A stretch of 64,000 bases of DNA, from NCBI RefSeq assembly GCF_019112545.1, contig NW_025064881.1, forward strand, positions 904,591 to 968,590, written 5' to 3'. This stretch comes from Guyanagaster necrorhizus (taxonomy: Eukaryota; Basidiomycota; Agaricomycetes; Agaricales; Physalacriaceae). Each line of letters begins with the position of its first letter. The first letter of the stretch is position 1. Made by a program: the position numbers and the translations under genes. The notes below the pieces were generated by a model. The model did not search any database. It saw only the letters and a program-made list of their open reading frames with translations, and was not told the DNA's origin. Below are positions 24,959 to 35,199 of this stretch, in pieces.

Positions 24959-25769
24959 GGGCAGTAAGTATGTGAGAAAAGCGATTTAGTACCAAACTAA
25001 AGCAACCTAAATATTACAACCGTTTATTTCATCCCGTATTTATGTCTAGACTGTCAAGGATTTCCATGCTCAGAAAGCATCCGATGGAGATGAAGTACAT
25101 GCCATCAATTAATTGTGTCCCAATATCAGTTCTGAAAGAGGTGTCAAGAAGGAAAGAAGGAAGGGGAAGAGAGATGTACTGTTTTTGTCCAAATGAGTCC
25201 GGGCCGGCAGTCTGGTCTCAACTACGACAATCACTTCATGAACGTTCGGATGTTCTACAGCCCAGCAGCAACAGACTAGTCTAGATTCCAATCACCCAAA
25301 CTTGGGCTCGCGAGGGAAATGGGGGCGCAGGAATGAACGAGTATATCAATTACTCGCTGGCGTAGCTTGATCTACCCATTGGCAGGTTCGGTCAGCATCG
25401 AGCGAGAGGAGGGAATTCAGCCGTGGTGCGTCAATCTCAGCTGCAATGTTGACCCATCACGCAGAGAGCAGACTGATGCCCTCAGCCGGCTGGCAACAAC
25501 TTCTTGTCCAAGCGCGCGCCTCTTCTCTAACGCAAAAATACTGCCAGTTACCGACGTCTTCGACCGCAAACACCGTATTGGAGACCACTAGCCTTCACGC
25601 TGGCTGCCGTACACAAGGGTGAAGTAAGTACAAGAGGATATGTATCGGCCTCAGGCCAGGGCAACGTAATCATTATCAAAGGAGCTCTAGCGCTTCATAC
25701 ATCCTCTCGTATTCGAAAAACGTTTACATCGTCGTTCGCCTCTCCCTGTATCGAGCATACGGGTAGAAT
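24959..25769. other. Gene-poor spacer with decayed sequence
   Basis: Directly after the NRPS-like stop, the bases CATCCCGTATTT...TCTAGA (near 25030) recur at 25993-26015, next to the small minus-strand gene. The left part therefore belongs to one arm of a local duplication. I see no intact gene in the remainder. Confidence 0.5.
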
Positions 25770-26009
25770 TGGCGATGATTCAGCCATTCCTCAACGATAT
25801 GCTGGTTCATGTCAGATCTGAAGTAGATGACCTGCGACCAGAACTGGATATCACCAACGTTCTGCATATTTTGCGCAGCTTGGATACGCGGGATCTGTTA
25901 CGTAGGGGAATTAGGGCGATAAGTCGGTTATTTAATCATTGCCAGAAACCCAACTTAGTACCGAACTCGAGGTATCAAAACACTATTCAGAATCATCCCG
26001 TATTTCTAT
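25770..26009 (+). pseudogene. Broken duplicate of the NRPS-like gene 3' end
   Basis: Around 25860-25925 the sequence encodes VLHILRSLDTRDLL, which parallels VLERILRSLDMQALL at the end of the NRPS-like protein. At DNA level a 20-base identical stretch (TATTTTGCGCAGCTTGGATA) and later shared blocks (GGGGAATTAGGG, TTAGTACC, CATCCCGTATTT) align over about 170 bases. The rest of the A domain is absent. It reads towards the minus-strand gene at 26010-26582. Confidence 0.7.
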
Positions 26010-26582
26010 CTAGACCATCAACGACTCTGCACTGCCAATAAGAGCACCGGTGACACCGTCCAGACGAGCAGCGACGGTGTCCAAAGTCCCGCCTAACCCG
26101 TCCTTGTCTTTGAAGATCAGTTCGGTGTTCTCCGATAAAAGAACCAGGATATTCGCGGGATTACTTCTTAACCGATTCCAGGGTAACGTCCTACTTCTCC
26201 CTGCCATCGGAGAACAAAGGAAAGTTGTGATACGCAGGCCCGAAAATATGGGACATAGTATTTGTTCAACGGCCGACCACTGAAATCACATCTGAGCCTC
26301 GGCCTTGTACGGCTCCGCCGTTTCCAGACCGTAAGGGCCGCCTACCTCGCTTGCGTCACTGAGAGTCTCGTCGACAATGATATGACTACCATGCAGACTC
26401 ATCACGGTGTGTGTAGGATTATAAATGACTTCAGTGCCAGACTCCCCTGAGATAAGCCAAGACAGCAAACAGAGGCCTTCGGCCCCCTACTTATACATGT
26501 ACAAATACGACGTACCGTGAATCCCAATCCATTTAGTTCCCTCTCCGTCGTTAAGGTTGTTACGCCTCTCGTTCGCTGACAT
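26010..26582 (-). CDS. Small conserved-looking protein of unknown function
   Basis: I do not recognise the family. Three exons join cleanly: the ATG at 26582 (MSANERRNNLNDGEGTKWIG), an intron of about 70 bases, exon 2 from 26446 (GESGTEVIYNPTHTVMSLHG, then SHIIVDETLSDASEVGG and YGLETAEPYKAEAQ), an intron starting GTGATT, then NPANILVLLSENTELIFKD and LDTVAARLDGVTGALIGSAE, with the stop at 26010. The product is about 125 residues, acidic, with no membrane segment or signal peptide. It runs convergently into the duplicated NRPS-like 3' end, so this gene pair may have been duplicated as a unit. Real coding status rests on frame continuity across two inferred introns. Confidence 0.5.
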
Positions 26583-27384
26583 ACCGTTCTCTTTCGCCTC
26601 CTCCATCTTTCTTTGACCCACCCACCTACTCCCTTCAGTGTTTGGTGTTGCCGGATTTTGGTCCTTCCGCTCTCTGGTTCACCGAGCGCCCGGGACTGGA
26701 GACTTTGCGACGGGGTCCCGACTCTGGGACCCCCGCAAGTCAGCCCAGATCCTCACGCCGCGACCATCTCAGGCCGATTGACTCCAGTTTTTACTTTCGC
26801 CAAGTCCCAAGTCCCAGACACACCAACCGGATACAGCAGTATACGGGCACATACGATACCTATTTATCCCTCCCAAGCGACACTTGGCTTATCCACTGGC
26901 AAGATCAATTTCATGTTATTTCCTGCTTAAGCTATATTGAACTTGAGGCAGTGTTCAGGTCGTCGGACCGCCGGAGCGTCTTCATCATCGAAAGGGCCTG
27001 GAAACAGCGCCCTACTCCCTCGGCTCTTCATTCAGAATGAATGAAGCGAAAGGTCCAGGGATATCCGTCCAGTGCTCACAGCGTTGATACGACGACGAGG
27101 CCAGGACGGAGTTAGCGGAGCTGTGGCCCACCTCGCTCTAAATTTAGTTGTTCATGTGATCATCAACGACACGGCTATCCGCGATATCTGCCAGTTTTCA
27201 GTTTCTTCTATACCCCCGCACCGCGTTCAGTCAGCTTTCCTCTTCAGAGAGGGCAAATTTATTGAGATATCTGGCCTGGAAGTACTAGAAATTTATCTCT
27301 GCCGAGCTATATGGTTCCTACGCGCCTAGGTGTGGCTGTTATTCCCGGCACTATGGCAACTCTCCACTGGCATGGTCGCACGAG
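26583..27384. other. Spacer upstream of the tandem SILK-motif genes
   Basis: Two overlapping plus-strand open frames (26613-26930 and 26642-27040) have no recognisable motifs, and neither is favoured by codon pattern. I call no gene here. Confidence 0.35.
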
Positions 27385-27392
27385 TATATATA
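27385..27392 (+). promoter_or_regulatory. Probable TATA box of the 27.6 kb gene
   Basis: TATATATA lies 210 bases before the chosen ATG. A likely 5' UTR intron (GTACGT...CTTAG, about 27463-27521) falls between them, placing transcription start near 27420. Confidence 0.5.
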
Positions 27393-27594
27393 CCTATCCT
27401 CGGCCTTTGTGGTGGGATTTAACTCACTCTTGAGCTCAAGCAACGCGAAAAGACCTGAACAAGTACGTCTTTCTTATTTTCACTTTTGTTGATTCACGAT
27501 ATTTGCGGTGTCATTTCTTAGCCCTTGCTGGACAAGGATAACGAACGGTATCTTTACGAGTAATCACGACCAACCACGATTATATCAACAATTA

Positions 27595-28653
27595 ATGGCT
27601 TCAAAGGCCATCCAGAGGGCTGCTGGGAGGACAACGCCTACTATGAAAGGCTTAACGTCCCCCACATCCATTCTGAAACGGCCACCACCTCTAGTCTTGT
27701 CACCAAACCCATTCCCATTCGCAACAAGCGCTACGGTGGTCGTTTCGCCAAGCCTAAAGTCGCCACACGTCCATTTTCCTCCATCCGCTTCCCTCACCTC
27801 AACCTTCGCCACCCATTCGCCAGATTCTTACGATCGCACGGCTATTATCGTATCCCCTAACTTCCTTGAGCTTCCTGGTCGAGGAGATAGGGTATATTCG
27901 CCGACCTTGGAAGCTTCCGGATCCCACGATAAAGTGCTTACATCGCCTTTGGAGGACGGGCCATTCCAAGGGGACATCGGTCTCGATCCTCCAAGGCGAT
28001 CTAAACGCAGATCAATCCTTAGGCAACTAGATGTACCGCAACGATCTCCCGTCAACCTCGCGAAGGCTCTGAAGACCTACCCGCGTTCTCCCTACCCAAC
28101 GGCTAATTTTATCGGTCTTGATGTCGATGCAGAAGACTCAGACGCTGGAGCACCTCGTCCCCAGAGAAGCAGCTCTGTTTGTGGAGTAGTGACTCTTTTT
28201 GACACAGGGAAGAGAGGTAGGAAGGAGCCCCGCTCGCCATCTTCCACGTCTCTTCTCTCATCTCCATTGGATGGGGAGTTTATTCTTAGCCAGCCGTCGA
28301 CGTCGCTTCGTCAAGAGTTCTGGCAGTCTGTCTCATTGAGCGAAGAACAGGGACACGATGTGGCGTCGACACCTAGGGCCTCCGAACTGCCATTCGTGTT
28401 CGCAACGCAGGACGGGCAGTTATGGTCCCCAGGCATTCCCAGGCATGGTGACCACTTGATCACTACTCCGACTGTAACCGATAATAAGGCATTGTCGAGA
28501 GTCATGTCTCCCAAGCCAGATGATCCCTTTGCTGCGTTCCCTTCCTTCTCTTCTGTACTTTTGTCTAGTGGGGCGAACGGTGGTGTCATTACTTATCCTC
28601 CGCCTGTGATAACTGTGTCGGAGAAAAGGCCTCGGGCATTGGCGAACGAATGA
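27595..28653 (+). CDS. Disordered protein with SILK and VxF motifs (paralogue A)
   Basis: Function not established. The ATG at 27595 (MASKAIQRAAG) is chosen because the frame further upstream overlaps a likely 5' UTR intron. The product is about 352 residues, rich in Pro/Ser, with no membrane or globular domain seen. It holds SILKRPPP (27667-27690), 30 residues later HVHFPP (27766-27783), then IIVSPNFLELPGRGDRVYSP, and further on a second SILR (near 28012). The same order, spacing and downstream block occur in the next gene (29058), so the two are tandem paralogues. SILK and (R)VxF are known docking motifs for protein phosphatase 1, so a PP1-regulator role is my inference. The rest of the chain has many Ser/Thr-Pro sites. 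Confidence 0.75.
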   Translation: MASKAIQRAAGRTTPTMKGLTSPTSILKRPPPLVLSPNPFPFATSATVVVSPSLKSPHVHFPPSASLTSTFATHSPDSYDRTAIIVSPNFLELPGRGDRVYSPTLEASGSHDKVLTSPLEDGPFQGDIGLDPPRRSKRRSILRQLDVPQRSPVNLAKALKTYPRSPYPTANFIGLDVDAEDSDAGAPRPQRSSSVCGVVTLFDTGKRGRKEPRSPSSTSLLSSPLDGEFILSQPSTSLRQEFWQSVSLSEEQGHDVASTPRASELPFVFATQDGQLWSPGIPRHGDHLITTPTVTDNKALSRVMSPKPDDPFAAFPSFSSVLLSSGANGGVITYPPPVITVSEKRPRALANE

Positions 28654-29057
28654 CGAACGTCGAAGTAATGTACTATCAATTGTTTTGTTGTTTTGTGCGT
28701 GTTAACGCATGCTGTCTGTATGATTGAATCCTGGGTAATCGTTGCATGTCATGTGTTCGAAAAATTGGTTCCGTCTCTGACGTCAGAAACTGTCTCGTCC
28801 AAGTTGAAAGTGGTCTGCAGTGCAGTTTCATGTAAGTGTAAGACGCAGGCGCAACTGATGTGGAACCTCGACAGTCTCTTGGCAAGTCTCTTCTATTTCA
28901 GCCTTCTTCGTATAAAGCCTGTGTCCATGGAGCTACCCACTTGTTAGGGAACTGTGCTACCTTCCAGCCACTTGTGGTACGCATTCCCTTGCCTTTCCCT
29001 TCTTCTCTCACTCATCATGACCGGACTGGCTTGCCAGACTAGATCGTTGTGCAGCTC
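28654..29057. other. Spacer between tandem paralogues
   Basis: About 400 bases containing the 3' end of paralogue A and the promoter of paralogue B. TATAAA occurs near 28911. The stretch before 29058 ends GTTGTGCAG, so an upstream exon of paralogue B is possible. Confidence 0.4.
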
Positions 29058-29693
29058 ATGATGCCCCGTTCTATCCTAAAGCGACAGTCAACAGCGTCCG
29101 ATGCCGGATCTGGTACTAGGTCTTTACGATTGGCCCCCTATTGGCCCCGCTCACGTCGTCCCCGCGTGCATTTTCCCCCAACATCAGTGATATCCTCTAC
29201 CCATCTAACTCACTCGCGAAGAGCGTACAACCGCAAGCCGATTGTCGTATCCCCCAACTTATGCGAATTACCGGGGCGCGACGAGCGAGTCTATACCTGC
29301 ACTTCTCCTCCTCCTAAATTTGGTGTCGTGTCCTCCTCGTCCAAGAGGAGGTGCCTCCGCCCTGCTGCGTACAAGGCGTGCGAACCAGAATCAGAGCTTC
29401 CATCATTGACGCTCGGTATCTCCGAGCTCTCCCTGTCAGAATCGCCAGCGCCCGAGGAAGAGTCCAATGGCTCTGGTCCTGACTCCCCCGACATACCTCC
29501 CATCACAATGCATGCGCCCGTCCCACGTTGCCCAAGGAAGTTTAACCAAATCTTGTCGTTTTTTGCTCGTGAGAAGTCGGACCCGGACTCTGGGGTATTG
29601 CCCCGGGATAAGACACCGGCGCAGAATCCGCGGAATACGACGCAAAGTGCTTTTCGAGAGCCGGAGCCTGACGGCTGTCTCGGCGGTTTTTAG
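29058..29693 (+). CDS. Disordered protein with SILK and RVxF motifs (paralogue B)
   Basis: Function not established; paralogue of the preceding gene. Two adjacent ATGs (29058, 29061) begin MMPRSILKRQ. SILK is at 29070-29081 and RVHF at 29163-29174, 28 residues on, followed by FPP and IVVSPNLCELPGRDERVY, which matches the block in paralogue A. The remainder (to about 211 residues) is Ser/Pro/Glu-rich and ends with KFNQILSFFAREKSD and a polar tail. Here the second motif is a complete RVxF, better than the HVHF of paralogue A. No signal peptide or membrane segment. It lies 240 bases before the HisRS start region on the same strand, with no functional link evident. Confidence 0.75.
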   Translation: MMPRSILKRQSTASDAGSGTRSLRLAPYWPRSRRPRVHFPPTSVISSTHLTHSRRAYNRKPIVVSPNLCELPGRDERVYTCTSPPPKFGVVSSSSKRRCLRPAAYKACEPESELPSLTLGISELSLSESPAPEEESNGSGPDSPDIPPITMHAPVPRCPRKFNQILSFFAREKSDPDSGVLPRDKTPAQNPRNTTQSAFREPEPDGCLGGF

Positions 29694-29846
29694 ATAATAT
29701 GTTAAATTCGTTGGACGGTTTCTATTATTCTCGCAGTCAACAGTATTCCAATTCTAGTTTTGATCAGGACAAATTTTAGCCGCCCGTCGGCTTCCAAATC
29801 TAATCCGGATTTGGAAGTACCGATCGGAATTCATGTACCCAGATAT

Positions 29847-32029
29847 ATGCATCTTTTCTTGACTCGTATCGGCCGTTTTCATCGATTACCACCACTGTCG
29901 TTAGTATTACGCTCGGGGATTCGGACGAACATGACTCTCGCCGATGAAATTGCAGAACACACGGCGCTTTTCAACAGTCTTCGCCTGCAAAATGCCGATC
30001 CAGCAGAAATAGAGGCAGCAAAACGGAAATTGGGAGAGCTGAAGAAGGCGCAGGGGGTGCTAAATGCAAAAGAGAGAGAGAAGAAAGGCGATTTGGCCGA
30101 GGGCGAGAAGAAGAAAGACAGGATATTATTGAAGACGCCAAAGGTCACTCACTCCCTTTCCGTTATGGATCGTACTGTGTGATGCTTAAATTTTCCGTAG
30201 GGAACAAGAGACTACGGCCCGTCGGAAATGTTTTGCCGTCTCCACATTGAGCGCATCGTCAAGGACGCGTTCGCTCTCTTTGGCGGAAGCTGCCTCGACA
30301 CGCCCGTTTTCGAACGCAAGGACGTCCTGACTGGAAAATACGGCGAAGACTCCAAGTTGATTTTTGATCTCATGGACCAGGGTGGGGAGCAGCTCGCGTT
30401 GAGGTATGATCATACCGTACCTCTTGCGCGGTGGCTCGCGATGACCGGTGGAGGCGGGCAAGGCAAAGTGTGGCAGGTGGGCAAAGTGTATCGGAGAGAC
30501 CAGCCGGTGATGTCCAAGGGACGGATGCGAGAGTTCATGCAGGCCGTGAGTTCATTGGCCCTGTTCCTTCTTCTGATGTGGCATCTATATCTCATTCCAG
30601 GATTTCGATATCTCCGGGACGTTCGATCCAATGATTCCAGACGCCGAAATTGTCAGTCTTCTGAGCACGATTTTGAACAACTTGGATCTTGGTGAATACA
30701 CGATCAAGGTGTGTGTTTCTCGTCTGCCGAGAGGGAAATGGCACTCATTATCGAACAGATGAACCATAGGAAAATCCTTGACGGCATCTTCACCGTATGT
30801 GGTGTGCCGGAAGACAAAATTCGGACGATATCTTCCGCTGTAGATAAATTGGATAAGGTACGTGTTTCAAGCATCCAATCTTCTTTCTATGCTTCATTCC
30901 TATACAGCTTCCTTGGGTTGAAGTGAAAAAAGAAATGACAGATGAGAAAGGTCTGGATCCCACTGTCGCAGATAAAATTGGAGAGTATGTCAAGCACAAA
31001 GGTAAATGTCGTTCTCTCTGTGCCAGGCCATAAATTAAACCTTTGCAGGTGGTCCGGAGCTTTTGGACATCCTTACATCAGACGCGACACTAATGGCGAA
31101 CAAGAATGCCAAGGAGGGCATAGAGGACATGGCTCTTCTGTTTACCTTCCTCAAAGCATATAAAGTGCTTGACAAAGTGAAAAATATTGTCCTCTTGAAA
31201 CCACGTACCCCCACTGACGCTTTCTTTACAGATCTCCTTCGATCTCTCACTCGCCCGTGGTTTAGATTACTACACAGGACTCATCTACGAAGCTATCGTC
31301 GAAGGTTCAGCGCCACCGGGGTTCAAAGCCGCCGACGCTTCTGCGGATTCAACACCTGTACCGAAACCGAAACCAAAGTCGAAACCAAAAGACGCAGGAG
31401 AAGATGAAGAGGTAGATGAATCGCAAATAGGCGTGGGGTCCATCGCTGCGGGAGGCCGGTATGATAATCTTGTGGGCCAGTTTGCATCGGCAGCGGCGTC
31501 CGAGAGCAAGAGCAGCAAAAAGAGCGCGGCGAGCACACCTTGCATTGGCGTGAGCATTGGTATGGACCGGATATTTGCGCTGCTGTGGCCGAAGTGGGTT
31601 GGCCTGGGGGGGAGGTGCAAGGATACCATGGTGTATGTTATGGCTGCGGGTGATGGGTTGCTTGAAGAGAGGATGGAGCTAGTAAGGGACCTTCGGGCGG
31701 AAGGAATAAAGGTTAGACCTGTTTGCCCGTTACAATGTCGAGCCAAACTGATTAGGTGGGACCTTCTGGATTAGACCGACTTTTTGGCGAAGAAGAAGCC
31801 GAAGCTCCCTGTGCAGTTTGCTGCCGGAGAGAAAGATGAGGTGCCGTTTGCGGTTATCCTGGGGGGCGACGAGTTGAAGGAAGGCCTTGTCACTGTTAAA
31901 GAGCAGAGATGGGAGTTCAGAGATGGGGCCAAGGTCAAGGTCGAGAGCGCAGATAAGGGGGCAAAGGTGAGGCGGGACGAGCTGGTTGCGTGGTTGAAAA
32001 GCAGTGATGTTTGGAAGACATGGGCGTAG
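29847..32029 (+). CDS. HTS1: Histidyl-tRNA synthetase, probable dual mitochondrial/cytosolic form
   Basis: Class II aminoacyl-tRNA synthetase charging tRNA-His. Two in-frame starts are visible. The ATG at 29847 adds 28 residues rich in Arg, Leu and Phe with no acidic residue ([14 protein letters not shown]...), like a mitochondrial presequence. The ATG at 29931 ([10 protein letters not shown]) begins directly with a WHEP-type helical pair. Catalytic part: [12 protein letters not shown], motif 2 [11 protein letters not shown] (near 30490), HisA loop [13 protein letters not shown] (near 31250-31290), [10 protein letters not shown] (near 31447) and motif 3 [15 protein letters not shown] (near 31540). 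The anticodon-binding domain ends [13 protein letters not shown] and VWKTWA before the stop at 32027. A Lys/Pro-rich insertion (about 31360-31410) precedes AAGGRYD. Eight or so short introns. Confidence 0.95.
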
Positions 32030-32774
32030 TGCTTTGTTGATTGCAGTCGGGCGTACGATATATAGATTAGATGCTGGAATATTAATGGCACGTTTGGATA
32101 TTGGCGCAGTTGTGTGTTCAGCAGCATATACATTACCGCGGCTTGAGTCATAATTGCGAAGATATAAGTAAAAGCAATAAGAACCACGATGCTCCTTAGC
32201 ATGTGTTCCATCATGCAAAGCCCTTCTCTAACTGATGTCTTCAATAACTTGCGACTCGGAGCCACCATGGCCCAGTACGCCAATGATATGACTGGTTTCC
32301 CCGTCAATGACCTCAAAAAAAAGTTTTTTTGGCCATTGTCCAAGCCCCCAAACACGCAGTAGCGTTCCACGCTCGCGTCTCTGATAGTAGGAATAGCGTA
32401 CCTTCCGCTCTGAAGGAGCGTGTCAAAGTCGTCTCGACTCGGCAATGTGACGTACCCGTACCATAGACGACAGCGCAAAACGGCGTACATAACGATGCTG
32501 CGTCGATTTTCATTATCAGGTCGCTCCGATAGCGGGCGGTGTGCGCTTGTTGAATCTTCAATTCCGGTTCTGGCAGGCGTCACAAAGAGACTACACAGGT
32601 GATTCGGGGGCTACTTCCGTTCAGTTGGATATAGGGTATGGGGAGACGAAGAAACAGGCATTTATACAAAGTTCAAGCCAGCGGCTGTAGCACTACAAGC
32701 CCATTACAGTCATGTCAATCTGATCTCGAAAATCTTTCATCACTTTGTCCATTCTATGTTCAGAGGCACCTATG
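32030..32774. other. Spacer HisRS / BTB gene with a dispersed short repeat
   Basis: A long minus-strand open frame runs from 32583 into the antisense of HisRS but shows no domain. 32070-32134 matches 38219-38283 at about 80% identity. I do not call a gene. Confidence 0.4.
32070..32134 (+). repeat. Dispersed 65-bp repeat, copy 1
   Basis: Begins GATGCTGGAATATTAATGG. It aligns without gaps to 38219-38283, with about 51 of 65 positions identical; most differences are transitions. The flanks are unrelated. Confidence 0.6.
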
Positions 32775-33791
32775 TCAACTATTCAATAGAAACACTTGGA
32801 AGATAACCACATGATGTATCTCGGAAATACGCCTCTCGATCTCCTGTGCTAGCATCTTCCCAAGCAGACGAACGTGGTGAGCTGCGACCTTGGCCCACTC
32901 CTGGTCACGGCATTCTGCAATACTCTCCACGATGGCGTTCTGAATGATACCCTCATCCAGAGCGATATCTGGCCAAGGTCGCTGCGACACCTGCGTGCAC
33001 ACTAAATCCAGATAGTCATCCAACCAACCGTGAACCGAGTACACAGTCCTTGGTTTCGTCTCAATTAAACAAGGTCCTTCCTGCTGACACCATGGACACG
33101 CTACAGGCCTCCCATACGACCTTATTAATAATCCTTGTTGTAAAAGAGGTTCCGAATAGCGTTCCAACCATAATATCCCTGTAAATTTAGATGTTCCTCT
33201 AACGTTCATACCCTGCACAGCCTTTGTACAGTTTCTGCGATAGGCCCGGAGACGCAAATACTGCAGGGCATTCATATATTTGAACTCCTCATGCTCAACT
33301 TCTGGTTCCAGAGGTACAGCGAGCGAGTTCCTCGCGGCTTTTTCGCCCAACTTTTTCCATCCATTAGCGGCTGCCACTGAAAAAACCTGTAATGACTGTT
33401 CTTTGATCATGGATGACGCCAGGACGGCCCGGACGAATCGCTCGAACGCGTTATCGATACAGTACTTGTCCAGCACCATTCCCACCTTCATGAACTGCCC
33501 GACAGTCGTTATTTTAGGGATGCTATACGGATAGCAGAAGAAGAGCACGGTCCTGAATGTGCTGCTGTCTTCTTTGACTTCCAGCACAGGAAGGCCATCC
33601 CTTTCCTCGGTGTGATGGCTCGCCTCCAACACGTTTCGGAAGAAAGATGAAGGCGATTTCAGCGACAAGAGCACCTTGACGACGAAGAAATCAACGTTGT
33701 CTGCTGTACGAATCACTAGATCTGCAAAATTGGAAGGGTCGTTGAAGGGAGGATCAGCGATGCTAATGGCGGGCGGCTCGGTGGTATCCAT
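32775..33791 (-). CDS. BTB/POZ domain protein
   Basis: Protein-interaction protein of the BTB type common in Agaricomycetes; partner unknown (BTB proteins often serve as Cullin-3 adaptors). The ATG at 33791 gives MDTTEPPAISIADPPFNDPS, then FADLVIRTADNVDFFVVKVL, LSLKSPSSFFRNVLEAS and DGLPVLEVKEDSSTFRTVLF, the standard BTB core. A longer in-frame ATG at 33848 is possible. The middle (VGMVLDKYCIDNAFERFVRA) fits a BACK-like helix. The C-terminal half has a CPWCQQEGPC cysteine cluster (near 33080) and a helical end. A single long exon, unlike most neighbours. Confidence 0.85.
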   Translation of the reverse strand: MDTTEPPAISIADPPFNDPSNFADLVIRTADNVDFFVVKVLLSLKSPSSFFRNVLEASHHTEERDGLPVLEVKEDSSTFRTVLFFCYPYSIPKITTVGQFMKVGMVLDKYCIDNAFERFVRAVLASSMIKEQSLQVFSVAAANGWKKLGEKAARNSLAVPLEPEVEHEEFKYMNALQYLRLRAYRRNCTKAVQGMNVRGTSKFTGILWLERYSEPLLQQGLLIRSYGRPVACPWCQQEGPCLIETKPRTVYSVHGWLDDYLDLVCTQVSQRPWPDIALDEGIIQNAIVESIAECRDQEWAKVAAHHVRLLGKMLAQEIERRISEIHHVVIFQVFLLNS

Positions 33792-34442
33792 CAATGGGGG
33801 AAGATGCGTGTGAAAGAAAGAAAGGGCATCATCCCATGGTATGCACATTCCAGGCGAGTATGTAGTTAGATTGCCCTTCAACAAGCTAATTATAATAGAG
33901 TGGTCTCCAGACTCGATTATGCCGGACACGAGCTAAAACCTTTGTCGAACTAAGTATAACATACACGCTTAGCTATACAACCTGAGACATCATGCTGGCA
34001 ACTGGGAGATGACTTTAAAAAAAGAAATCTCAACTTATACCCCCCTTAGATAGAACGAGGAGAAGCAACCAAAGACGCGTGTATGCTGGAGAAGCCGTAC
34101 TGCTACCACTGGCACGTTCAACTCCTTCCTTAGCACCGCTGGTCGCCGTCACTTTTTTCTCTCTTCAACTTGCTCACAAGTCCCCAGACCCATATTTCCT
34201 TAGTTCAGACTTGGTTGATCTTCTTCTTCCTTTCCTTGCGCTCACTCACAAGCTACCTATTTCAAGTGGGACATCAATTTTCTATGTCACCGTTATTCAG
34301 CGCTCTTTCCCATCATGAACCGATGCTATGCGAACGTCAATTCCTGTACAAAAGCTTACTGCTATCAGGGAAGTAATTCTTCATAGCTCTTCGTCGTCAT
34401 GATTATATTCAGGGACGATGCGACTTGACGTTGAAACGGGAG
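33792..34442. other. Divergent spacer
   Basis: About 650 bases between the BTB gene and a plus-strand unknown gene. Short open frames only. Part of the right side may be an upstream exon of the next gene. Confidence 0.35.
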
Positions 34443-35199
34443 ATGGGCCGGCCTCCGGGAGACGTGAAACCTGTTGTTGCTGTATCAGATGGTACATCAC
34501 GACAGATTAGAAATCCTGTTCGGGATGAGCATCACACTATGCATGACAACCTCATCCTGGTACTTAAAGCATGGTGCGTAATCACAGCCCGTAGAGCTGG
34601 CTCTCCTACAAATTTCCAATGCGTTTCAATTACAGGTTCTTGTTCGTAGTGTTTACTCTCTTCTGTCTCCATACAAGGTGAGCCGTGATTCATGTATTTG
34701 CTGTCTTTGCTTTGCGCCCACTAACCTTACACTTCAGATCGATTTACGCTGATGAAAAGAAGAGCGAAGGAATTCTACTCAACGACTTCTTCAGTGAACA
34801 TCAAATAACTTCCGGCAGCGACGAATACAACCGGCTGCTCAATGTAGCCATTCAGAAAGTAATGACGGGAGTTCGAATCCAGTTACAGCTAAAAGAGAAG
34901 TTGTACGTGCCTTCTTAACTCTTTCGTTGCGCTCAATGACAATCACCTACATAGGTACAGTAGATTTACCTGTCAGAACTTCCTGTTTCTCGTTGACGAG
35001 TCCACAAGAAATATTGTGGGCGTGACCATCCTAGCCCCAAGCGAGGACGTCAGGGACTTGGATAAACGAACTCTAAATGTAGGTCTTCGATAATCCATTC
35101 GGCTATCATCGTGACTGAGACACTGGCTCTTAGAACAAAGTGAAAAGAGTACAGACTCTCGTGGATATTCTCCTCCGTCAATGCACTTCGGACGGATAA
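34443..35199 (+). CDS. Hypothetical protein, possible single-pass membrane protein
   Basis: Unknown family. Five exons splice in one frame with GT-AG borders: MGRPPGDVKPVVAVSDG...NLILVLKAW, a small exon FLFVVFTLFCLHTR (hydrophobic, a likely membrane segment with the preceding residues), SIYADEKKSEGILLNDFFSE...IQLQLKEKL, YSRFTCQNFLFLVDES...DLDKRTLN, and NKVKRVQTLVDILLRQCTSDG with the stop at 35197. About 175 residues. The start is uncertain: an acceptor-like CAG (near 34413) precedes an in-frame stretch, so an upstream exon may exist. Consistent reading across four introns is the main support. Confidence 0.5.

Noticed and set aside
26613..27040. Overlapping 105- and 132-codon plus-strand frames
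   Set aside because: Two frames compete over the same bases and neither has recognisable features or a TATA-linked start.
31771..32583. 270-codon minus-strand open frame
   Set aside because: Its downstream half is the antisense of the HisRS C-terminus, the upstream half has no motif, and composition fits a chance frame.
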